A DNA stretch of 5,150 bases. It comes from Kiritimatiellia bacterium. GTDB taxonomy: Bacteria; Verrucomicrobiota; Kiritimatiellia; RFP12; UBA1067. Location of the stretch: the NCBI GenBank assembly GCA_017936245.1, contig JAGBFY010000143.1, forward strand, positions 1 through 5,150, in the 5' to 3' direction. The position numbers and the translations under genes are program-made. Below the pieces are notes generated by a model. That model did not search any database. It had not been told where the DNA came from and was given only the letters and a program-made list of their open reading frames with translations. Below are positions 1 to 5,150 of the stretch, one piece after another. Numbering within the stretch: position 1 is the first letter of the stretch; every line of letters begins with the position of its first letter.

Positions 1-13
1 GGTTAGTTGCGTC

Positions 14-214
14 CTACCCGTCGCCCACATCACCAAAGCCGCCATAGCCACCCTGCCTGTTCATCTGCAAGCGCGTCACCGTAGCCTTGCCGGAGGAAAC
101 CTTCATCACCGCCGCAACGATTTGGTTCGTAATTACATATATGCCCGCCTCAACTGTTGGATGTACATTGCTTCCCATACCTCCGGGAATCCGCATCGTG
201 CCGAGCTGTTTCAT
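14..214 (-). CDS. Doubtful small ORF or 3' gene fragment, Gly-rich C-terminus
   Basis: I do not recognise this protein. From an ATG at 214 the minus strand encodes 66 residues that read fairly naturally: a stretch rich in V, T and A (around AGIYVITNQIVAAVMKV), then KATVTRLQMNRQ and a glycine-rich end (GGYGGFGDVGDG), stopping at TAG. The same frame stays open upstream to 340, but those residues are rich in R, H, S and C and lie antisense to the plus-strand remnant at 226-498, so they look like shadow. No convincing Shine-Dalgarno sequence precedes the ATG at 214. It could be the tail of a broken gene, a small hypothetical gene or chance; the plus strand over the same bases is interrupted in two of its frames and shows nothing recognisable. 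Low confidence. Confidence 0.2.
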   Translation of the reverse strand: MKQLGTMRIPGGMGSNVHPTVEAGIYVITNQIVAAVMKVSSGKATVTRLQMNRQGGYGGFGDVGDG

Positions 215-225
215 TGTTGGTTTAA

Positions 226-498
226 CCGGAAAAGCAGCGGTTGTTTGCGCACTCGTGCGCAACTGGTACGGCAAATGACATGTGCGTTCGGACTTGGCGG
301 TATGATGGCGCTGTATATCTTGTCGTCGCGAATACGACACGCAGACAAATCAAAGGAAAGGTTGATGTGAAAGCTGCTTTCGAAAAGATTACCATGCTAA
401 ATGGTTCGAAGGGGTGCGCTTTGAAGGATCAGCATACTGTCTCGGTCGCACTTGACGGTCTAGGCGTTGCTTTTGTCCGGCTTGATCTGGTGAGATAA
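226..498 (+). pseudogene. Remnant: C-terminal beta-sandwich of a glycosidase-like protein
   Basis: About 90 codons follow an in-frame TAA at 223-225 and end at TAA 496-498. The reading VRTWRYDGAVYLVVANTT, then a KGKVDV strand, a LNGSK turn and the ending VSVALDGLGVAFVRLDLVR follow the pattern of the small C-terminal beta-sandwich in many glycoside hydrolases: 'the sugar-enzyme speaks of values and own-name residues' such as LVVANT, a variable middle, then a strand ending in a G-V-x-hydrophobic repeat. No start fits: the first candidates are a TTG at 241 and an ATG at 280, neither with a ribosome binding site, and further upstream frame 1 has stops at 4, 82, 130 and 223. It is therefore best read as the 3' end of a gene whose body is lost or frameshifted. 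It converges with the CE15 gene, the ends lying 29 bases apart. The parent family cannot be named from this piece alone. Confidence 0.5.
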
Positions 499-536
499 AA
501 GGTCACGCCCGTTGAAACCCTTGCTTCTCACTTTTT
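490..536 (+). terminator. Weak possible terminator hairpin after the plus-strand remnant
   Basis: GTGAGA at 490-495 can pair with TCTCAC at 526-531, and five T residues follow at 532-536. This would be a six-base-pair stem with a T-run for plus-strand transcription. The 30-base loop is large for an intrinsic terminator and the stem overlaps the stop codons of both converging genes, so it may be chance. No A-rich counterpart serving the minus-strand operon was seen. Confidence 0.18.
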
Positions 537-1877
537 GTCAACCAGTTCTTTCCTTGCAAACTCGCGGTCTGCAAAATCCAAAAGCCACATCCAATCATGC
601 GCGGAAATGCCATGTCCTTCACTGCGGCGGACATAGCCAAACGACTCTCCGATGCCCGACGTGCAGTAGTTGTCCGGATACGGAACGTCAGGCATGGTTC
701 CGCGTCCAAGAAACTTCCATACCGGGGCGGCGGCGCGGCATGCGAGATACTCGCCCTTCGTATGCATCCAGCGGCTCGTGTCGAACCCCTGCACGAGGAG
801 TGCGCGCGGAGCGACCGCGGCAAGCAGCATATGCTGGTCGAACGTCAGGGTCTCCCAGGGCTTTTCGGAATACTTCCTGTACGCCTTGCAGTACCAGTGC
901 GTGAACATGACGTTCTCGGTGGAAGTATTCTCGCCGTAGTCGCGCTTGGCAAGCGGCGCACCGCCGCCGCCGGTCTGGTTGGGCACGCACACGGCAAAGC
1001 GCTCGTCTCGCGCCGCCGCAAGAAGCGCGGCCTTGCCGAGACGCGAACATCCTGTTACGACACTGCGCTTCGCATCAAGGAGCGGATCTGTCTCCGCATA
1101 GTCGAGACCGCGGGAGAGAGCCCAAGCCCAGGCTCCGATCGCTGTGGGATTGTCGGTGCGTGATTCGTCACGCTTCCCCCAAAGTTCAAACACGCCCGTA
1201 TATGCAAACGGATCCTGACGGTACGCCGGGTTTTTCTCCGTCCAGTCGGGATCCGGCGACACCTCGCAATAGCAGGCGCTCATGACGGCATAACCGCGGG
1301 CTATCAGCATTCCAAGGGGGAATATTGTATCCTTGTCAGGATCGGTCATTGCACCACGGGTGCGGGCCGATGCCCTATAGTTGTCGGATTTCTCAACAAA
1401 CTGCGTCCAGGCTTTCTGGACATAGACATCCTTGTCCGGAACCAGTTCATGGTTCCCACGGTAGTTGAGGAAGAGAATCACCGGAGACGGCTTCTTTGCA
1501 TGTCGAGGAGCGAATACGATCCAGTTGACGCAAGGGCCTGTTTTATCCTTCTTAAACCACATCCTCACCTGTTTGCGAACGGCGAATCCCGCCGCCGTAC
1601 TGTTTTTCACGTCCCACACTTCCGTCACAACAGCCTCAGGCTTCGGCGGAGGCTGGCCATACATCTCCCGGGCGAATATGCCAAGTATCTCCTCCCTGCG
1701 CTTCGGCCATTCGGCCGGCGATTTCAGTTTCGTTCCGTCGGCGAACGCGAGCGGATCCTCCAGCGTATACGGCGGTATCTTCGATTCATCGTAATTCGGT
1801 TCACGATAGGGCTTATCCCCGAACGCAAACAGCGACAGGGAAAATACAATTGCTCCAGAGAGAATCAGATTTCTCAT
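528..1877 (-). CDS. Secreted CE15 glucuronoyl esterase-like alpha/beta hydrolase
   Basis: A 449-residue protein of the family size. Family role: hydrolysis of the ester between 4-O-methyl-glucuronic acid of xylan and lignin alcohols, outside the cytoplasm. Residues 1-20 form a signal peptide (MRNL, hydrophobic core, AFG) with cleavage likely before DKPY. The nucleophile elbow is TGCSRLGKA with Ser278; Arg279 and Lys282 follow at the spacing seen in bacterial CE15. Further family landmarks are GGGGAP (303-308), THWYCKAY (326-333), FDQHMLLAAVAPRALL (346-361), Trp370 with GEYLA, and EGHGISAHDW with catalytic His422. The acid is odd: the position 23 residues after the serine, Glu in canonical enzymes, is Gln301 (PNQTGGGG); Asp366 in the loop GFDTSRW might substitute. 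ATG 1877 is favoured by a ribosome binding site and by the signal peptide starting there. It is the last gene of the operon and ends in TGA at the usual family end. CE15 membership is very likely; substrate and activity are inferred. Confidence 0.92.
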   Translation of the reverse strand: MRNLILSGAIVFSLSLFAFGDKPYREPNYDESKIPPYTLEDPLAFADGTKLKSPAEWPKRREEILGIFAREMYGQPPPKPEAVVTEVWDVKNSTAAGFAVRKQVRMWFKKDKTGPCVNWIVFAPRHAKKPSPVILFLNYRGNHELVPDKDVYVQKAWTQFVEKSDNYRASARTRGAMTDPDKDTIFPLGMLIARGYAVMSACYCEVSPDPDWTEKNPAYRQDPFAYTGVFELWGKRDESRTDNPTAIGAWAWALSRGLDYAETDPLLDAKRSVVTGCSRLGKAALLAAARDERFAVCVPNQTGGGGAPLAKRDYGENTSTENVMFTHWYCKAYRKYSEKPWETLTFDQHMLLAAVAPRALLVQGFDTSRWMHTKGEYLACRAAAPVWKFLGRGTMPDVPYPDNYCTSGIGESFGYVRRSEGHGISAHDWMWLLDFADREFARKELVDKK

Positions 1878-1886
1878 TGTACGAAA

Positions 1887-1894
1887 CCTTTCTT
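1887..1894 (-). promoter_or_regulatory. Ribosome binding site of the CE15 gene
   Basis: The minus strand reads AAGAAAGG, nine bases before the ATG at 1877. It lies inside the 20-base gap between the TAA at 1898 and the CE15 start, which is the normal arrangement for an operon whose upstream gene ended at 1898 rather than 2030. Confidence 0.7.
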
Positions 1895-1897
1895 GAC

Positions 1898-2029
1898 TTA
1901 TTTAATGAGATAGGAAAGCGCGAAGATATCGCCGCTCTTCATCGTTACTGAATACTCGTCACCGGGCAGCCGATTGAATTCATTCCCGGCAAGCACTTTT
2001 TCTGGTCTGCATCCTTTCGGTAGACGGAA
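1898..2029 (-). pseudogene. In-frame 43-codon continuation of the GH42-like gene after its TGA
   Basis: Immediately after the TGA at 2032-2030 the same frame stays open for 43 codons to a TAA at 1900-1898. The residues start FRLPKGCRPEKVLAG and end DEYSVTMKSGDIFALSYLIK, which resembles the last strands of a glycosidase C-terminal beta domain (a 'LP-x-x-x-V-L' strand, a turn, then 'V-x-hydrophobic-K-x-G-D-hydrophobic-hydrophobic-L'). It joins smoothly to the preceding GIFYMVAQRSGMK. There is no start codon with a ribosome binding site, so it is not an independent gene. The other two frames read incoherently. With this piece the product would be 907 residues. TGA could derive by one transition from CGA (Arg) or TGG (Trp). 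Whether it is a mutation, a sequencing error or a read-through stop cannot be decided here. Confidence 0.75.
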
Positions 2030-4621
2030 TCACTTCATCCCGGACCTCTGCGCCACCATGTAGAATATGCCGGAACTGCATCCGCACAGCTCATCGCTTT
2101 CAACCAGCGGCCTGAAGCCAGCTTCCTTCGCAAGATTGCGGCAGAACTGCGAGGTGATTGCGCCCGGGAGAGATATGTAGACCTCCGTGCAGTCCGCTCC
2201 GCGCCGTACGCTCACGCCGGGAATTCCGGTTCCGTCGAAAAACAGCAGGTGTTTCCAGCCATTCCCCGAAGCCGTGGCAATTTCGGGGGTGACGTTGTCG
2301 GAATGGCATGTCGCAAAAATGCCGGAAAGAGCATCCGTCAGAGGATCGCTGGTTTTTCCCGCACATGAGATCTGCTTGCCGGATATGCCATTGTCCGCGG
2401 CTTTCAGCCCAAGATGCCTGTCAACCGCATCTCCGTCTTGCGAAAAAAGACCCGGTCTCCAGAAATACACGATGACGCGCCCATCCCTGGCGTAGCGGGA
2501 ACGGAACCTTTCAAATCCGTCTGCCGTCATCGCCGCGCCCTCGGAAAGGAGCACCACCTTCGGCAGCCGGATCGATTCATCCTCAAGCAGATCCTCCAGC
2601 AGATATGCGTTCCACGGCACTCCCGAAAACTGGAGCGCTTTCGGAACATATTCAAGAAGCGGATAGGCAAGTCCCCGACCCTGCTGTGAACTGTAGAAAC
2701 GGCAGTAGCTTTCACTTCCGACAAGCGCGATCCTCTCGCTGTGCGGCGGCATTGCGCGGGATGCGCACGCCATTTCGTTCACGGCCTTCCATGAAGCCTG
2801 ATCGGATTGCGAATTGAACCATCCGCCGTCCATGTCGTAGGCATGGTACGTGCCGCCGTGCACAATCGCATCTGCGGCATAGTGCATGGACTTGCGGCGG
2901 AATGTCCCGGAGCTGTGGACCTCCTGCCAGAACGGTTCCTTCCACCGTCCCCAGAACTGATTGGAGTCACGGCTTCGTAGATCCAGTTCGCGGATCGTAA
3001 GCTTCCCGTGGCGCACCATCGTGCCGTCAAATACGGCGGACCTGATGGGATCGCAGAATTCCCTCAAGTATCCCGGAACAACCGCGAAGAAATCCATGTC
3101 ATCCGATTCCATGAGCCTTTGGGATGCGCTCTGCGCGAACAGCGGGTATCCGGAAAGTCCTCCATGCGGAGAATATCCGCCGAATAGAAGTCTTCTGCCG
3201 GACGCATCCTTGACGCATTTTGCGGCAATGAGCCACATATCCGCCGCGACCTTTGCAAGAAACTCTCGATAATCACTTTGCGGCGTTGCGCCATGAGTGC
3301 GGAAGAACGCAACCTTCTCCGAAGCGAGTTCCTCCGTCGAAGGCACCTCCATTTCCTCGAACGACGAAATGTCGCTGCGTCCGTATGCACGATTCAGTTT
3401 TTCCGCGGTGCCGTACTTCTCCCTGAGAAACTCCTTGAAACGTTTTCGGGCGATGTCGGAATAGTCCCCAATCTGCCAAGGCTTCACTCCGTAGTCGAAC
3501 TGGTCAAGCCACTGCTCGTCGGTTCCGCCGCCGAAGAACACGCCGATAACCGCCTTGCCTTCAGGGGACGATTCAAGTTCGGCGCATATGCGGGACAGAA
3601 CACCGCCCATCTCCTTCGCAAAAGCCTCCGACGCATAGGACGGCGTCGGTGACTGTCTAGACTTCGGATCGGCCGGTGCGGGCGTCTTCCCGAAAGCGCG
3701 GATTCGATGGTGGTTCCAGTACGCATATTCCCCGTTCTCGTTGCGATACAGTTCCGACGGGTGCGCCTCGCCCCATCCCCGCGGCGGCTGGAAGATCGCT
3801 TCAAGGATCAGGTATGCGTCGGGATTCCACCTGAGATAGTTCCTCAGTTCGGCGCGGATTTTGCCGAAGTCGATCGTGCCGTCCTGCCGCCATATCGCAT
3901 CCTTCTCGGGCGTATCGTATCCTCCGATCTTGACCGGCACGTAGAATACGTTGAAGCCGTTGTTCGTGAACGCGGCCGATATCCTGTGCTTCCATGGTGA
4001 TCGGAAATGCGTGGACTTGTATATGCATGGTGTAAAGGGTTTCCCGTTCATCCGCAGTGCGGTGCGGTCACCGTCGCTGTACACCTCGGCCTTTGCCCTC
4101 TCGCGGACGGCGAGCGCCGCATCCAGTTCCTCGTCCGAGAGTTCACTCCCCTCCCAGTCAAGATCCGGACGATACTTGCGTCCGCGCGGCTTGAGCTCCT
4201 TCCGGGAGATGGATATTTCGATATCGGTTCTCTCTGCGGCATCTCCCTTGTTCGACAGATGCGCCGTTATCGCCACGGCGTTGGACGGGATTCTCGTGTA
4301 GGCCGATTCCGGGTCCCCCGGCGGTGTTTTCATCCCTCCTTCGACAAGAAAGTTCACCTGCCACCTTTCGACGTCGCAGTCGTCAGGCAGAAAGCCTCTC
4401 CTTCCCCTGTTTGTAATGAGTCGGCGGAATATGGTCTTCCCGTTGGCGTCCTGCGCCGTTACATATGGACACGTCGTTGCCGTCGGCGGCACGTCCACGT
4501 TGCGCCACCGGTAGTTGACCTGAACGAAGTCTCCGGGCTTGAGTCCGGCAAGCGACTCTTTTTCCGCTGAGGCGAGTGAAAGCGAGGCAGTCGCCGCACA
4601 TAGGAGGAAAGCTGTTTTCAT
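2030..4621 (-). CDS. Secreted GH42-like (beta-galactosidase-type) glycoside hydrolase, apparent premature TGA
   Basis: Likely an exported retaining glycosidase of clan GH-A; the substrate is unknown, and beta-galactosidase is the family name only. From ATG 4621 it has 863 residues (GH42 enzymes are usually about 650-700). Order: signal peptide 1-19 (MKTAFLL...ASA, cleavage before EKES); N-terminal beta-sandwich about 25-145; short acidic linker 155-180; TIM barrel about 190-620, opening with MNGKPFTPCIY; Rossmann-like 'trimerisation' domain about 625-845, opening HSERIALVGSESY and containing LLEDLLEDE; start of a small C-terminal beta domain. The likely acid/base is Glu369 (GGGTDEQW), followed by the typical DYSDIARKRFKEFLREKYG helix; the likely nucleophile is Glu545 (IRELDLRS). 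Asp368 replaces the Asn normally found before the acid/base. A TTG at 4642 in frame would add seven residues, but the signal peptide and ribosome binding site favour 4621. It starts one base after the SUMF1-like stop. The C-terminal domain appears cut by TGA, with coding sense continuing to 1898. Confidence 0.85.
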   Translation of the reverse strand: MKTAFLLCAATASLSLASAEKESLAGLKPGDFVQVNYRWRNVDVPPTATTCPYVTAQDANGKTIFRRLITNRGRRGFLPDDCDVERWQVNFLVEGGMKTPPGDPESAYTRIPSNAVAITAHLSNKGDAAERTDIEISISRKELKPRGRKYRPDLDWEGSELSDEELDAALAVRERAKAEVYSDGDRTALRMNGKPFTPCIYKSTHFRSPWKHRISAAFTNNGFNVFYVPVKIGGYDTPEKDAIWRQDGTIDFGKIRAELRNYLRWNPDAYLILEAIFQPPRGWGEAHPSELYRNENGEYAYWNHHRIRAFGKTPAPADPKSRQSPTPSYASEAFAKEMGGVLSRICAELESSPEGKAVIGVFFGGGTDEQWLDQFDYGVKPWQIGDYSDIARKRFKEFLREKYGTAEKLNRAYGRSDISSFEEMEVPSTEELASEKVAFFRTHGATPQSDYREFLAKVAADMWLIAAKCVKDASGRRLLFGGYSPHGGLSGYPLFAQSASQRLMESDDMDFFAVVPGYLREFCDPIRSAVFDGTMVRHGKLTIRELDLRSRDSNQFWGRWKEPFWQEVHSSGTFRRKSMHYAADAIVHGGTYHAYDMDGGWFNSQSDQASWKAVNEMACASRAMPPHSERIALVGSESYCRFYSSQQGRGLAYPLLEYVPKALQFSGVPWNAYLLEDLLEDESIRLPKVVLLSEGAAMTADGFERFRSRYARDGRVIVYFWRPGLFSQDGDAVDRHLGLKAADNGISGKQISCAGKTSDPLTDALSGIFATCHSDNVTPEIATASGNGWKHLLFFDGTGIPGVSVRRGADCTEVYISLPGAITSQFCRNLAKEAGFRPLVESDELCGCSSGIFYMVAQRSGMK

Positions 4622-4622
4622 A

Positions 4623-5150
4623 TTATTTCTCTTCTGCCCCAAACGCCAACCTTACGCCGATGTTGCGGTTTGAATTTCCCTGCCAGATCTGCATGTGGTC
4701 GTATGACCTTGCCGCAGAACGGCAGAACCACGACGGAGTTGCGTATCCGCCGCCACGATATGCGCGCTGTCCACCAACGGCAATAAGCCCGGGAGGGTCG
4801 AGAAGCTCCGCCAGCCCGTCAGGATTGATGTTTTTGTGGTAGCCGTCCAGACATAACTCGTTGACATTGCCGTGCATATCGTAGAGCCCCCATGCGTTGG
4901 GGGCTTTCAACCCTACGACATGCGTGTGCAGAGCGCCCGCATTCCCGTTTACGTCGTTGTTGTACCAGGCCACGCTTTCGAGGTTGGCGCTGCGATACAC
5001 GTTGATGCTTTCAAGATCCTTTCCGTTGTTGAATGACGTGACTGTTCCTGCTCGGCAGGCGTACTCCCATTCCGCACAGGTGGGGAGGTCGAATTCATAT
5101 GCGTTTCCCGTGGCCGCACGCAAGACGTAAAGTGAAGAGCCGGCGGCAAC
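4623..5150 (-). CDS. SUMF1/FGE-like domain protein, C-terminal part (cut by window edge)
   Basis: The frame is open from the window edge; 175 residues are visible and the N-terminus is missing. A TTG at 5123 is not a credible start because coding sense continues through it. The C-terminal half of a formylglycine-generating-enzyme (SUMF1) fold is clear: LPTCAEWEYACRAG (22-35), GLYDMHGNVNEL (88-99), RGGGY (132-136), CRSAARS (143-149) and NIGVRLAF (163-170). Family members either oxidise a sulfatase cysteine to formylglycine, act in other C-type-lectin-fold oxidases, or are non-enzymatic. Here the active-site cysteine pair that follows RGGS in true FGE is absent (RGGGYATPSWF), so sulfatase activation is unlikely. 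The signature is also altered: LPTEAEWE is LPTCAEWE and GNVWEW is GNVNEL. It is the first visible operon gene, one base upstream of the GH42-like gene. Role unknown; a surface or glycan-binding role is a guess. Confidence 0.88.
   Translation of the reverse strand, partial: VAAGSSLYVLRAATGNAYEFDLPTCAEWEYACRAGTVTSFNNGKDLESINVYRSANLESVAWYNNDVNGNAGALHTHVVGLKAPNAWGLYDMHGNVNELCLDGYHKNINPDGLAELLDPPGLIAVGGQRAYRGGGYATPSWFCRSAARSYDHMQIWQGNSNRNIGVRLAFGAEEK
4628..4635 (-). promoter_or_regulatory. Ribosome binding site deciding the GH42-like start
   Basis: The minus strand reads AGAAGAGA, six bases before the ATG at 4621 and inside the last codons of the SUMF1-like gene. The junction reads TAA-T-ATG, so the two genes are probably translationally coupled. 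The site supports ATG 4621 over the upstream in-frame TTG at 4642. Confidence 0.55.

Noticed and set aside
87..278. Plus-strand hydrophobic ORF of 63 residues
   Set aside because: Starts at TTG or a weak ATG without a ribosome binding site; its hydrophobic look is what the complement of the minus-strand ORF 14-214 would give, and it overlaps the glycosidase remnant.
597..1163. Plus-strand ORF of 188 residues
   Set aside because: It lies wholly antisense to the well-supported CE15 gene, is rich in R, A and G, and shows no family features; it is a shadow of a GC-rich gene.
2030..2032. TGA as a selenocysteine codon or as a reassigned sense codon
   Set aside because: Only a four-base-pair stem (GTCT/AGAC) can be drawn just downstream, too weak for a bacterial SECIS, and a glycosidase C-terminal strand is not a selenoprotein site. 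The CE15 gene uses TGA as its real stop at the normal family end, so general reassignment of TGA is unlikely.
4007..4570. Plus-strand ORF of 187 residues
   Set aside because: Antisense to the N-terminal part of the GH42-like gene, with arginine-rich and cysteine-rich composition and no recognisable motif.
4622..4642. Upstream TTG start at 4642 for the GH42-like gene
   Set aside because: It would put a charged GQKRNN segment before a standard signal peptide and overlap the SUMF1-like gene; ATG 4621 has a ribosome binding site at good spacing.
1..5150. tRNA, rRNA, CRISPR array, insertion sequence, inverted terminal repeats or riboswitch
   Set aside because: Reading both strands showed no regularly spaced repeats, no tRNA-like cloverleaf or CCA end, no transposase motifs and no long leader; the promoter of the operon must lie beyond the right edge.

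Overview
The window looks like a piece of a carbohydrate-degradation locus from a GC-rich bacterium. A secreted beta-galactosidase-like (GH42-type) protein, a bacterial CE15 glucuronoyl esterase and a SUMF1/FGE-like protein without the catalytic cysteines sit together. This suggests the PVC superphylum (Kiritimatiellota, Lentisphaerota or Verrucomicrobiota, e.g. from gut, rumen or sediment). That assignment is an inference from gene content, not from a marker gene.

Layout: about 4,650 bases (window edge down to 528) form one tightly packed minus-strand operon, read from right to left. In transcription order it holds (1) the 3' part of a SUMF1/FGE-like gene (5150-4623, cut by the window edge); (2) a secreted multidomain GH42-like glycoside hydrolase starting one base after the previous stop (4621-2030); and (3) a secreted CE15 esterase (1877-528). 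At the left end, a plus-strand remnant (about 226-498) resembles the C-terminal beta-sandwich of a glycosidase and converges on the operon. Bases 1-225 hold no confident gene, only a weak minus-strand ORF (14-214).

The most notable observation is that the GH42-like gene appears to be interrupted by an in-frame TGA at 2032-2030. Directly after it, in the same frame, 43 further codons read as a typical glycosidase C-terminal strand region and end in TAA at 1900-1898. That is 20 bases before the CE15 start codon, with the CE15 ribosome binding site in the gap. The natural gene end is therefore probably 1898, and the TGA is a recent nonsense mutation, a read-through site or a base error. The CE15 gene ends in its own TGA at the expected family end, so wholesale reassignment of TGA is unlikely.

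Working model (inference): the GH42-like enzyme and the esterase are both exported and act on glucuronic-acid-decorated hemicellulose or a similar complex glycan. The esterase would cut the 4-O-methyl-glucuronate ester to lignin, and the hydrolase would remove sugars. The role of the SUMF1-like protein is unknown; it lacks the residues needed to activate sulfatases. No RNA genes, mobile elements, CRISPR arrays, regulators or transporters are visible.
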